A stretch of DNA of 64,000 nucleotides from Streptomyces griseicoloratus. GTDB taxonomy: Bacteria; Actinomycetota; Actinomycetes; Streptomycetales; Streptomycetaceae. Location of the stretch: positions 62,001 to 126,000 of the forward strand of contig NZ_JACVQF010000238.1 of the NCBI RefSeq assembly GCF_014534645.1. The letters run 5' to 3'. The notes under the pieces are model-generated. The model saw only the letters and a list, made by a program, of their open reading frames with translations, made no database searches and was not told where the DNA came from. Below are positions 26,801 to 34,558 of the stretch, one piece after another. Each line of letters starts with the position of its first letter. The stretch's first letter is position 1. Position numbers and translations under genes: made by a program.

Positions 26801-27652
26801 CTACCGGCTGAGCTTCTGGAACCGCCGCACCGCCAGCGGCAGGAAGATCACCGTCAGTACCACGGGCCACACCCCCGCCATCAGCAGCGCGTGCTGCTCG
26901 ACCCAGGAGTCCCCGCCGCCGACCGGCGTGCCGAACAGCTCGCGGGCGGCCGCGGCCGTGGAGGAGATCGGGTTCCAGGCGGCCACCCAGCCCAGCCAGT
27001 CGGGCATGAGCTGCGGGGCGACGAAGATGCTGGAGATCATCGTCAGCGGGAACGCCACCGCGAACAGCCCGCCCGCCGCCTCCGGGTTGGGCACGAGGAG
27101 CCCGAGCCACACGCCGATCCAGATCAGCGCGAACCGCAGCCACAGCAGCAGCCCGAACGCGCCCAGGAAGCCCCAGCCCCCGTCCGGCCGCCAGCCCATG
27201 GCCAGCGCGGTCAGCATCATGATCCCCAGCTCGGCGCAGGCGACCACGAGGTCGGTGACACCGCGCCCGGCGACCACCGCCGAGGAGGCCATCGGCATGG
27301 AGCGGAACCGGTCGATGACGCCCTTGGTGGAGTCGTAGACGACGACGGTCGCCGTGTTGATGAACCCGAAGGCCATCGTCATCACGAACATCCCGGGCAT
27401 CAGGAAGTCCTTGTAGTCGCCGCCTCCGGGCACCTTCATCGCGCTGCCGAAGACATAGCCGTACAGCAGCACCGACAGGATCGGGAAGCCCAGCTGCCAG
27501 GCGATGTTGACGGGCTGGCGCTGGTAGTGGGTCAGTCCGCGGCGGACGATGTTGGCGCAGTCGGCGAGCAGCCAGTACAGGCGTCCGTGGCTGCCCGGAC
27601 CGGTCAGGTCGACGGCGCTCGTGTCGACGGTGCTCGTGTCGACGGCGCTCAT
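26801..27652 (-). CDS. ABC-2 type (DrrB-like) exporter permease
   Basis: This 283-aa permease has six hydrophobic segments. Its N-terminus holds a short VDTS repeat ([15 protein letters not shown], made by a repeated GTGTCGACGG unit). Landmarks: [29 protein letters not shown] (first part of which matches DrrB proteins), [21 protein letters not shown] (~118, the ABC-2 loop) and [16 protein letters not shown] (~228). It pairs with the ATPase gene upstream, whose stop it overlaps by ATGA. Likely exports a hydrophobic drug or lipid. Confidence 0.92.
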   Translation of the reverse strand: MSAVDTSTVDTSAVDLTGPGSHGRLYWLLADCANIVRRGLTHYQRQPVNIAWQLGFPILSVLLYGYVFGSAMKVPGGGDYKDFLMPGMFVMTMAFGFINTATVVVYDSTKGVIDRFRSMPMASSAVVAGRGVTDLVVACAELGIMMLTALAMGWRPDGGWGFLGAFGLLLWLRFALIWIGVWLGLLVPNPEAAGGLFAVAFPLTMISSIFVAPQLMPDWLGWVAAWNPISSTAAAARELFGTPVGGGDSWVEQHALLMAGVWPVVLTVIFLPLAVRRFQKLSR

Positions 27653-28623
27653 GCGGCGGCCTCCTTCGGCTGCGAGACGTCGGTGCGGTGTCCGGTCAGG
27701 CGCAGGAACACGTCGTCGAGGCTGGGCCTGCGCAGCCCGATGTCCTCCACCCGGACCCCTTCGTCCTGCAAGGTGCGCGCCACCTCGGTCAGGGCGTTCA
27801 CCCGGTCGGTGACCGGGGCGTGCACCCGCAGTCCGTCCTCGTCCGTCTCGGGCTCGCCGTCGGAGACCCGGGCGACCACCTTCACCGCGCGCGGAATGTC
27901 GGCCCGCTCGGCCACCACGACCTCGACGCGGTCGCCGCCGACCAGGTTCTTCAGCCCGTCCGGGGTGTCGTCGGCGATGGCCCGGCCCTGGTCGATGACG
28001 GTGATGCGGGAGGCCAGCTTGTCGGCCTCCTCCAGGTACTGCGTGGTCAGCAGCACCGTCGTGCCGCCCGCCACCAGCGCCCGCACGGACTCCCAGACCT
28101 CGCCCCGGCTGCGGGGGTCCAGTCCCGTCGTCGGCTCGTCCAGGAACAGGACGGCCGGGGCGAGGATCATGGAGGCGGCCAGGTCGAGCCGGCGCCGCAT
28201 CCCGCCGCTGTACTTGCCGACGCCCCGGTCGGCGGCGTCGGTCAGGTCGAACTGCTCCAGCAGCTCGACGGCCCGCAGCCGGGCCCGTTTGCCGCCCAGG
28301 TGGAACAGCCGCCCGAACATCTCCAGGTTCTGCCGCCCCGTCAGCACCTCGTCCACGGCCGCGTACTGCCCGGTGAGCCCGATCCGCGCCCGTACCTCGC
28401 GGGCCTGCCGGGCCACGTCCAGGCCGGCCACCCGGGCCCGCCCCCCGTCCAGCCGGATCAGCGTGGACAGGATGCGCACGGCGGTGGTCTTGCCGGCGCC
28501 GTTCGGCCCGAGCAGTCCGTGCACGGTGCCCTCCCGGACGGCGAGGTCGAAGCCGTCCAGGGCGCGCTTCTCGCCGTACCGCTTCTCCAGGGCCTCCGCG
28601 CGGACCGCGTAACCGTCGTTCAT
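27649..28623 (-). CDS. DrrA-like ABC exporter ATPase
   Basis: This 324-aa daunorubicin-resistance-type ATPase has Walker [15 protein letters not shown] (~40), Q-loop [19 protein letters not shown], signature [15 protein letters not shown] (~140) and Walker [13 protein letters not shown] (~160), and H-loop region TTQYLEEAD. The C-terminal ~90 residues are the DrrA-type extension, ending [13 protein letters not shown]. The ATG at 28623 has GGGGGACCCC just upstream. Two-gene exporter unit divergent from a TetR gene, with an inverted-repeat operator between them. Confidence 0.94.
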   Translation of the reverse strand: MNDGYAVRAEALEKRYGEKRALDGFDLAVREGTVHGLLGPNGAGKTTAVRILSTLIRLDGGRARVAGLDVARQAREVRARIGLTGQYAAVDEVLTGRQNLEMFGRLFHLGGKRARLRAVELLEQFDLTDAADRGVGKYSGGMRRRLDLAASMILAPAVLFLDEPTTGLDPRSRGEVWESVRALVAGGTTVLLTTQYLEEADKLASRITVIDQGRAIADDTPDGLKNLVGGDRVEVVVAERADIPRAVKVVARVSDGEPETDEDGLRVHAPVTDRVNALTEVARTLQDEGVRVEDIGLRRPSLDDVFLRLTGHRTDVSQPKEAAA

Positions 28624-28640
28624 GGGGTCCCCCTTCCAGT

Positions 28641-28684
28641 AACTGGGTACACCGTACCCGATTGCGCGTACGCCGTACCCAGTT
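28641..28684. promoter_or_regulatory. Operator region between exporter and TetR gene
   Basis: AACTGGGTAC (28641-28650) and GTACCCAGTT (28675-28684) are perfect 10-bp inverted arms. An internal GTACCC at 28654-28659 makes GGGTAC-ACC-GTACCC. This is the expected binding site for the adjacent TetR protein, covering both divergent promoters. Confidence 0.6.
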
Positions 28685-28710
28685 TTTCGGTGCGGAACTA
28701 GACTGCGCAC

Positions 28711-29499
28711 ATGACGAGCGGTACGGAGAGGAGCGGCAGCGGCGACATCGCTCGCACGCTCGAACTGCTGTGGGACACCGGCCGGCGGCCCAGCCGGGGC
28801 CCCAAACCGGGCCTGTCGCTGGAGCGGATCGTGGAGGCCGCCGTCGGCGTCGCCGACCGGGACGGGCTCGGCGCGGTCTCGATGCGCCGGATCGCCACGG
28901 AACTCGGCACGGGCACGATGTCCCTGTACCGCTACGTCCCCGGCAAGGCCGAGCTGCTCGATCTGATGCTGGACCGCGTCCAGCGCCCCTCCGCCGACGA
29001 GACCGACTTCGGCGACGGCTCCTGGCGCGCGGCCCTGGAGGCCATGGGCCGCGCCACCCTCGCCCTCTACCGCCGCCACCCGTGGCTGCTGGAGGTCAAC
29101 CAGTCCCGCCCGATCCTCGGCCCGAGCGCCCTCGACGGCATGGAGAAGGTGCTCGCCCGGATCAAGCCCATGGGCCTGTCCGACCCGGAGCTGCTGTCGG
29201 CGATCGTCGCGATCGACGGGTACGTCGTCGGGGCCGCCCGCACGCAGGTGTACCAGGAGGAGGCGGAGCGCACCTCGGGGCTGACGGACGCCCAGTTCTG
29301 GGAGGCCCAGCAGCCGGCGCTGGAGAAGGTCATGACCAGCGGCCGCTATCCCGTCCTGGCCTCCCTCTCCGAGGACACCTTCGGCCCCGGCTTCGACCAC
29401 TTCGAGTTCGGACTGCAGCGGATCCTGGACGGGCTGGAGGTGCTGGTGGCCGCGCGGGGCGCGGCGGACGGCTCAGCTCCGCCGGAACAGCCGTCGTAG
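28711..29499 (+). CDS. TetR-family regulator with TetR_C-type effector domain
   Basis: This 262-aa protein has a ~30-residue N-terminal lead, then a helix-turn-helix ([50 protein letters not shown], ~35-90). The larger C-terminal domain is of the TetR_C tetracycline-repressor class ([21 protein letters not shown]). It probably represses the divergent exporter genes and its own gene. A -10 TAGACT (28699-28704) ends 6 nt before the ATG with no ribosome site, so the mRNA is likely leaderless. Its 3' end overlaps the convergent secreted-protein gene by 27 nt. Confidence 0.93.
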   Translation: MTSGTERSGSGDIARTLELLWDTGRRPSRGPKPGLSLERIVEAAVGVADRDGLGAVSMRRIATELGTGTMSLYRYVPGKAELLDLMLDRVQRPSADETDFGDGSWRAALEAMGRATLALYRRHPWLLEVNQSRPILGPSALDGMEKVLARIKPMGLSDPELLSAIVAIDGYVVGAARTQVYQEEAERTSGLTDAQFWEAQQPALEKVMTSGRYPVLASLSEDTFGPGFDHFEFGLQRILDGLEVLVAARGAADGSAPPEQPS

Positions 29500-30456
29500 G
29501 CCGAACAGGGCCGCGCACGCGACGACCAGGCCGAGCGCCCCGACCTTGAGCGTGTCCCCGCCGGTCCCGTCACCGGCGCCGGCGGAGTCCCCACCACCGG
29601 ACGGCGTGCGGGACTCGCCTCCGCCCCCGGGCGCCTCCTGGGCCCGCACCGGGCTGTCGGCGCCCTCCATCCCGAGCAGCAGCTTCGACCCGTCGGCGGT
29701 GTAGGTGACGGACTCCCCCTGCCCCAGGGGCACGTTGAGCCGGCCCTTGCGCCGGATGTCGCCGTCGTTCCAGTCGTACCAGATCCCGCCGAAGTAGCCG
29801 CGGACGGCGAGCCGCCGGCCGTCGGGGGAGAACGCTGCGTCGGTGGCCCACAGGTCGACGGCGGCGGTGCGCCGGAAGACGTTGGTGCCGGAGGCGGACA
29901 GTTCGGCGGGCCCCTCGTACAGATGCCCGCCGTCCTCCTGCTTGTCGATGATGTAGACCCGCCCGGTCTTCGGGTGCACGACGAGCGACTCGGCGTCCCG
30001 GGCCCCGTCCTCGTACTTCACGACGTACTGCGTGGCCCGGACCGTCTGGTCCTTCAGCTCCTTCGGCTCGGGCAGCTCGTAGATCCACACGTGCGGCCAG
30101 GTGCCGCCGAGGTTGTCGCCGATGTCGCCGACGAAGATGCGGTTCCCCGGTCCGACGGCGATCGCCTCCACGTCCCGGGGCTTGCCGACCCCGGACAGGG
30201 CGATCCGGGCGACGGTCCTGCCGGTGCCGCCGTCCACGGCGTAGAGGTACGGCCCGTCGTCCTGGTCGTTGTGCGTCCAGTAGACGCCGGGGTGCAGCCG
30301 GGAGGCGGCGAGGCCGCTGGACTCGGTGATGCGGGGGTCCGTGATCGTGAACCCGTCGCTCCCGTCACCGCCCTCGCTCCCGTCGGCGGCCGAGGCGGGC
30401 ACGGCGAGGGCGCCCACGAGAAGGGCCGAGGCGAGCAGGGCGAAGGGTCCGCGCAT
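29473..30456 (-). CDS. Secreted/anchored beta-propeller-like protein
   Basis: This is a 327-aa protein with a signal peptide (MRGPFALLASALLVGALAVPASA, then ADGSEGG). The body (~35-275) contains repeated strand-type motifs: GLAASRLHPGVYWTHNDQD, IAVGPGNRIFVGDIGDN, LVVHPKTGRVYIIDKQ and AAFSPDGRRLAVRGYFGG, consistent with a propeller. A Gly/Ser linker leads to a C-terminal membrane helix ([16 protein letters not shown]) and RRLFRRS tail, so it is probably cell-surface anchored. The ATG at 30456 places the signal peptide at the start; one at 30489 is less likely. Substrate unknown. Confidence 0.82.
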   Translation of the reverse strand: MRGPFALLASALLVGALAVPASAADGSEGGDGSDGFTITDPRITESSGLAASRLHPGVYWTHNDQDDGPYLYAVDGGTGRTVARIALSGVGKPRDVEAIAVGPGNRIFVGDIGDNLGGTWPHVWIYELPEPKELKDQTVRATQYVVKYEDGARDAESLVVHPKTGRVYIIDKQEDGGHLYEGPAELSASGTNVFRRTAAVDLWATDAAFSPDGRRLAVRGYFGGIWYDWNDGDIRRKGRLNVPLGQGESVTYTADGSKLLLGMEGADSPVRAQEAPGGGGESRTPSGGGDSAGAGDGTGGDTLKVGALGLVVACAALFGLRRLFRRS

Positions 30457-30544
30457 GCCCCAAGCCTGCCATCCCCACGGGCCGTTCACCTCGGGTGGCC
30501 GGTCTCACATCGCGGCGACCGGGCCGATCGTCCATGATGATCGG

Positions 30545-31225
30545 ATGCTCAGGTTCATGTCCGTCGGTGACTCCATGACCATCGGGAGCGCCGGCGAACA
30601 CACGTGGCGCTACCGGCTGTGGCAGCACCTGTGCGCCACGTACGCCGGTCCCTTCACCCTCGTCGGTCCGCGCGAGGCCCTGCACGACCCGGCGACGGAC
30701 ACCCCCACTTCCTACGCCTACGCCGACCCCGGTTTCCCGCGGGCCCACCTGGCCGGCTGGGGCGAGGGCTGGCTCCACATGGCCCCGCTGATCCGCGAGA
30801 CCGTCAGGACCTGCCGCGCGGACGTGCTCCTGGTCTCCCTGGGCCTGATCGACCTCGGCTTCTACACCAACGCCGAGCAGACGGCGGACAACGTCCGCGC
30901 CTTCGTCGCCGAGGCACGCGCGGCCGACCCGCGCGTGCGGATGGCCGTCCTCCCGGTGATCCCCAACATCCGGGCCGAGGCCGACCCGTCCTTCGCCACG
31001 GAGGTCACCCGCTTCAACGACCTCCTCGCGAAGACCGTCATAGACCTCGACGAACCCGGCTCCCCGCTGCTGCTCGCCGCGCCCCCGGCGTCGTACGACA
31101 TCCACACCGACACCTACGACGGCACGCATCCCAACGCGAGCGGTGAGCACAAGATCGCGGCGGCGTTCGCGGACGCGATGTACGCGGAGTGGGACCTGGG
31201 CGGCCCCTACGCCGGGTCGTCGTAG
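30545..31225 (+). CDS. SGNH/GDSL-type hydrolase
   Basis: This 226-aa SGNH hydrolase has block I FMSVGDSMTIG (Ser nucleophile near residue 10), a block-III-like SLGLIDLGFYTN (~95; Asp stands where Asn is usual), and block V YDGTHPNASGEHKIA with the catalytic Asp/His near residue 200. No signal peptide. Likely an esterase or lipase acting on a small ester. ATG at 30545, preceded by CATGAT 6 nt upstream and no ribosome site, so probably leaderless. The end overlaps the nucleotidyltransferase gene by 19 nt. Confidence 0.85.
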   Translation: MLRFMSVGDSMTIGSAGEHTWRYRLWQHLCATYAGPFTLVGPREALHDPATDTPTSYAYADPGFPRAHLAGWGEGWLHMAPLIRETVRTCRADVLLVSLGLIDLGFYTNAEQTADNVRAFVAEARAADPRVRMAVLPVIPNIRAEADPSFATEVTRFNDLLAKTVIDLDEPGSPLLLAAPPASYDIHTDTYDGTHPNASGEHKIAAAFADAMYAEWDLGGPYAGSS

Positions 31226-31965
31226 CGTGCGATCTCCCCGGTGAGGAAGCGGGCGCACGGCCCGACGGCCCCCGCCAGGTCGTCCCACCGCTCCTCCTCC
31301 CGGCCGAGGTAGACCGCACGGGCACGGGCCATCACGGGGCGGTGCCCGGCGGGCAGGCGTGCGAGGGCCCAGTCGGCCGCCGCGTCCTTGGACCGGATGT
31401 CACCGGTGGCGAGGGTGCTCCAGATCCGGGCGAGCGTGAGCAGCACGTTGCGGGTGTCGTCGGCCAGGTCCGCCATGAGGCGCGGCACCCCGGCGACGAT
31501 CGCCCGCCGCAGGTCCCCGGGCGGAACGGGGTCGAGCAGGCCGGCGGGCGGCGGGCCGTACAGCGGGGCGTCGGCGCGCAGCACCATCGTCAGCAGCGGG
31601 GCCAGGTCGGGATCGGCCTCCGGCTGGGGGACGAGGCCGCGTTCGTAGTCGTCGCGCAGCCACTCGCCGTAGAGGTAGTCGCGGTGCGGCGGGTAACGCC
31701 AGGGCCGCACCTCGTCCCGTACGACGACGATCAGCTCGACGGGCCGCCGCCCCTCCCCACCGGAGACCTTCAGCAACTCCTCGGTCATCGCCCGGCGTTG
31801 CGCGTACGTCGTGCGGTTCCGCACGACGACCAGGAGGTCGAGGTCGCTGTGCGGACGGAGGCCGCCGAGGGTGGCGGAGCCGTGCGCGTAGACGCCGAGG
31901 ACGTCGTCGCCGAGGTGGCGCCGGACGAGGGCGACGAGATGGTCGGTACGGTCCCGCTCCGGCAT
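31207..31965 (-). CDS. AadA-like nucleotidyltransferase (aminoglycoside adenylyltransferase family)
   Basis: This is a 252-aa protein. Nucleotidyltransferase motif GSATLGGLRPHSDLDLLVV lies near residue 30 (G-S-x-D-x-D metal-binding aspartates), with VELIVVVRDEVRPW supplying a third acidic position. The C-terminal half (~155-250) is the DUF4111-type helical domain with TLARIWSTLATGDIRSKDAAADWALARLP. This matches ANT(3'')/(9)-type enzymes that adenylylate streptomycin/spectinomycin; resistance is plausible but not proven. ATG at 31965, with GGGAGG 8 nt upstream. Confidence 0.88.
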   Translation of the reverse strand: MPERDRTDHLVALVRRHLGDDVLGVYAHGSATLGGLRPHSDLDLLVVVRNRTTYAQRRAMTEELLKVSGGEGRRPVELIVVVRDEVRPWRYPPHRDYLYGEWLRDDYERGLVPQPEADPDLAPLLTMVLRADAPLYGPPPAGLLDPVPPGDLRRAIVAGVPRLMADLADDTRNVLLTLARIWSTLATGDIRSKDAAADWALARLPAGHRPVMARARAVYLGREEERWDDLAGAVGPCARFLTGEIARYDDPA

Positions 31966-31978
31966 ATGCACGTCCTCC

Positions 31979-32040
31979 CGTGTCCCGGTCACCGTGCGTA
32001 TCGTTGTACCGCGCGGCTGCACCGGCCCGCGATGACCGTC
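31979..32040 (+). repeat. Orphan copy of the Uma2 leader (repeat copy A)
   Basis: Bases 31979-32022 match 33875-33918 at 42 of 44 positions. Both are followed a short distance later by GATGACCGTCCT, the start region of the Uma2 gene. In copy A no Uma2 coding sequence follows, so this looks like the leftover 5' end of a lost paralogue or a duplicated promoter segment. Confidence 0.65.
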
Positions 32041-32096
32041 CTCGGCCTCACCCGCGAGCCCTCGGGACCGGCGGTTTCCCCCCGCGGCGGACACCC

Positions 32097-32127
32097 TTGC
32101 CTGGAGCGCACTCCAAGCCGTTGGCTT
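32097..32127 (+). promoter_or_regulatory. MerR-type promoter/operator of the aldo/keto reductase gene
   Basis: TTGCCT (32097-32102) is followed by GGAG-CGCA-CTCC (32103-32114) and a weak -10 TTGGCT or TGGCTT 18-19 nt downstream. A dyad placed in a long spacer is the hallmark of MerR-activated promoters, and GGAG-N4-CTCC resembles sites of the AdhR/NmlR group. Confidence 0.4.
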
Positions 32128-32134
32128 GGGGCCC

Positions 32135-33127
32135 ATGGAGTACACGCAGCTCGGACGCACAGGACTCAAGGTCAGCCGGCTGGTCCTCGGGACCATGAAC
32201 TTCGGTCCACAGACCGACGAGCCCGACAGCCACGCGATCATGGACGCGGCGCTGGACGCCGGGATCAACTTCTTCGACACCGCCAACGTGTACGGCTGGG
32301 GCGAGAACAAGGGCCGTACCGAGGAGATCATCGGGAACTGGTTCGCCAAGGACGCCGGCCGCCGGGACAAGGTCGTCATCGCGACCAAGGTGTACGGGAA
32401 CATGGGCGCCGACGGCCCGGCGTGGCCCAACCACGACAAGCTGTCCGCCCTCAACATCCGGCGGTCGGTCGAGGCCAGCCTGAAGCGGCTGCGGACCGAC
32501 CACATCGACCTGTACCAGTTCCACCACATCGACCGCGCCACCTCCTTCGAGGAGATCTGGCAGGCGATCGACGTACTGGTCCAGCAGGGCAAGGTGCTCT
32601 ACGCGGGCTCCTCCAACTTCCCGGGATACAAGATCGCCCAGGCCAACGAGACCGCCGCCCGGCGCGGCGGCACCATCGGGCTGGTCAGCGAGCAGTGCCT
32701 GTACAACCTGGCCGAGCGCCGGGCCGAGATGGAGGTCATCCCCGCCGCGCAGGACTACGGGCTGGGCGTCATCCCCTGGTCGCCGCTGCACGGCGGCCTG
32801 CTCGGCGGCATGATCAAGAAGGAGGTCCAGGGCGGGCGACGGGCGAGCGGACGGGCCGCCGACGCGCTGAACGACCCCGCCGTACGCGCGCAGGTGCAGG
32901 CGTACGAGGACCTGCTCGACAAGCACGGCGTCGAGCCGGGCGAGGCCGCACTGGCCTGGCTGCTCACCCGGCCCGGTGTGACCGGCCCCATCGTGGGTCC
33001 GCGGACCGCCGGGCAGCTCGAGTCCGCGCTGCGGGCGGTGGAGCTGGAGCTGTCCCCGGAGCTGCTGACCGGGCTGGACGAGATCTTCCCGGGCCCGGGG
33101 CCGTCCCCGGAGGCGTTCGCCTGGTAG
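32135..33127 (+). CDS. Aldo/keto reductase
   Basis: This 330-aa NADPH-dependent reductase has a TIM barrel. Catalytic features are INFFDTANVYGWGENKGRTE (Asp/Tyr near residues 53-58), KVVIATKVYG (Lys near 85), DHIDLYQFHHID (His near 125), VSEQCLYNLAERR and the cofactor region VTGPIVGPRTAGQLESALRA (~285). Resembles YccK/Kv-beta-like AKRs acting on aldehydes. ATG at 32135 fits the start of the family domain (MEYTQLGRTGLKVSRL). Regulated probably by a MerR protein via the promoter just upstream. Single gene. Confidence 0.93.
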   Translation: MEYTQLGRTGLKVSRLVLGTMNFGPQTDEPDSHAIMDAALDAGINFFDTANVYGWGENKGRTEEIIGNWFAKDAGRRDKVVIATKVYGNMGADGPAWPNHDKLSALNIRRSVEASLKRLRTDHIDLYQFHHIDRATSFEEIWQAIDVLVQQGKVLYAGSSNFPGYKIAQANETAARRGGTIGLVSEQCLYNLAERRAEMEVIPAAQDYGLGVIPWSPLHGGLLGGMIKKEVQGGRRASGRAADALNDPAVRAQVQAYEDLLDKHGVEPGEAALAWLLTRPGVTGPIVGPRTAGQLESALRAVELELSPELLTGLDEIFPGPGPSPEAFAW

Positions 33128-33167
33128 CGCGGTGGGCGGGGCGGCGGCCCGGCGGCCGCTTCCTCGG

Positions 33168-33254
33168 CTATCCGAGGGCCGCCGCCACCGCCACCACCAC
33201 GAGCATCAGTACGAGCACACCGGCCATGATCCGGTTCCGGGTCTTCGGGTCCAC
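33168..33254 (-). CDS. 28-aa single-helix membrane peptide
   Basis: GTG at 33254 to TAG at 33168 encodes a 28-residue peptide starting (M)DPKTRNRIMAG and continuing as one hydrophobic helix VLVLMLVVVAVAAALG. It begins 9 nt after the ThpR stop, so it is probably translated from the same mRNA. The basic head and uninterrupted helix fit a real inner-membrane micro-protein. Function unknown. Confidence 0.6.
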   Translation of the reverse strand: MDPKTRNRIMAGVLVLMLVVVAVAAALG

Positions 33255-33263
33255 GATGAGAGC

Positions 33264-33836
33264 CTAACCGGACGCGCCGAGCGGCCAGCGGGCGACCGCC
33301 TCGTAACGGGGCCGCTCCCCCGGCACCCCGGACTTCGGCAGGTTGCTGCGCACCAGCGCCAGCTCCTCCACGGTCCACTCGGGGCTCGTGAAACCGGCCA
33401 GGGCGTCCAGGTACGCCCGTACGTCGTGGGACTCGCGGCTGCGGGCCAGCGTCAGATGGGGCGTGTAGCGGCGGTGCTCCCCCATCGGCACGCCCGCCTT
33501 GCGCGCCGCCGCCTCGGCGCGGTCGGCCAGCAGCCGCATGGTCCGCACACCGCCCTCCACCCCGGCCCACAGCGCCCGCCCGTGCCCGAACTGGCCGCCG
33601 CCGCGCAGGGCCAGCGAGAAGGGCTCGGTGCGGTCCGCGGCGCGCTCGAGGCGGGCCGACAGGTCGGGGACGAGATCGTCGTCCACCTCCCCGTAGAAGG
33701 CGAGCGTGAAGTGCCACCCCGGGCGGCCGGTCCAGCGCAGCCGGTCGGCGCCGGGCAGCTTCTTCAGCGCGGCCAGCTCGGCGGCGAGGGCGGCCGTGAC
33801 GTTCTCCGGGGGCAGGACGGCGGCGAACAGTCTCAT
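33264..33836 (-). CDS. thpR: RNA 2',3'-cyclic phosphodiesterase (2'-5' RNA ligase family)
   Basis: This 190-aa 2H phosphoesterase has the two catalytic H-x-T-x motifs: WHFTLAFYG (~42) and YTPHLTLARSR (~125). It starts MRLFAAVLPPENV, typical of ThpR. It opens 2',3'-cyclic phosphates to 2'-phosphates on RNA and can ligate 2'-5' in reverse. ATG at 33836. Followed by the 28-aa membrane peptide gene. The upstream neighbour is the divergent Uma2 gene. Confidence 0.93.
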   Translation of the reverse strand: MRLFAAVLPPENVTAALAAELAALKKLPGADRLRWTGRPGWHFTLAFYGEVDDDLVPDLSARLERAADRTEPFSLALRGGGQFGHGRALWAGVEGGVRTMRLLADRAEAAARKAGVPMGEHRRYTPHLTLARSRESHDVRAYLDALAGFTSPEWTVEELALVRSNLPKSGVPGERPRYEAVARWPLGASG

Positions 33837-33874
33837 GGGGTCAGTCTCCCCCGGAGAACTGGTGTACGTCCGCG

Positions 33875-33960
33875 CGTGTCCTGGTCACCGTGCGTATCGT
33901 TGTACCGCGCGGCCGCACTCGCGTCGAGGGCGGCCGGGGAGGAGCGCCACGATGACCGTC
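33875..33960 (+). repeat. Uma2 leader (repeat copy B)
   Basis: This segment carries the 44-bp block CGTGTCCTGGTCACCGTGCG... shared with 31979-32022 (two mismatches) and then the Uma2 start region. GGGGAGGAG 8 nt before the ATG is the ribosome site. The conserved block likely holds the promoter. Confidence 0.6.
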
Positions 33961-34539
33961 CTTGCAGACAGGATCGAGATGGCCGAGAGCAGCGGCGAAC
34001 TCACGCTCGACATGCTGTTCGAGTGGCTGGAGAAGATGCCCGTCCCCGAGGGATACAAGACCGAGATCGTCGGGGGGCACATCTTCATGACGCCGCAGCG
34101 GGACACCCACTGGGACATCATCGCGGACATCTACGATCAGCTGCGCACCAAGTACCCGCGCAAGCGTGTGAAGTCCGACGTCCGCATGGACTACCCGGGG
34201 CGTCTCAACGGGTTCGCGTCCGACGTGGTCGCCCTCGCCGAGGGAGCCCAACGGGACGACAAGGGACACTGGCACCACGAGGACATCGAGTTCGTCGCCG
34301 AGGTCATCTCCAAGGACACCGCCGCCAACGACTACGGGCCGAAGAAGGACACGTACGCCGCCGCCGGCGTCCCGGTGTACCTGATCGTCGACCCGTACAC
34401 CGGCGAGTGGCACCTGCACACCCAGCCGCAGGACGGCAAGTACCACGCCGTCGTCAGCTTCGGCTTCGGCGAGGACGTCGACCTGACCGGGACGGCCGTC
34501 GGCCTCGTCCTCAAGACCGACGACTTCCCGCGCGACTGA
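33952..34539 (+). CDS. Uma2-family (DUF820) endonuclease-fold protein
   Basis: This 195-aa protein has a PD-(D/E)XK-like fold. Landmarks: MLFEWLEKMPVPEGYKTEIVGGHIFMTP (beginning ~22), ASDVVALAEGA (catalytic Asp region ~88), DIEFVAEVISKDTAANDY (E-x-K-like, ~108) and KKDTYAAAGVPVYLIVDPYTG. Uma2 proteins are abundant in Streptomyces and cyanobacteria and are of unknown role. The ATG at 33952 follows GGGGAGGAGCGCCACG. Its leader is duplicated 1.9 kb upstream. Confidence 0.93.
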   Translation: MTVLADRIEMAESSGELTLDMLFEWLEKMPVPEGYKTEIVGGHIFMTPQRDTHWDIIADIYDQLRTKYPRKRVKSDVRMDYPGRLNGFASDVVALAEGAQRDDKGHWHHEDIEFVAEVISKDTAANDYGPKKDTYAAAGVPVYLIVDPYTGEWHLHTQPQDGKYHAVVSFGFGEDVDLTGTAVGLVLKTDDFPRD

Positions 34540-34558
34540 CGCGCCCCCGCCCCGCGCG

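Noticed and set aside
31980-32198. Short plus-strand frame beginning in the duplicated Uma2 leader
   Set aside because: It runs into the aldo/keto reductase gene in another frame; no Uma2 or other similarity after the first few codons.
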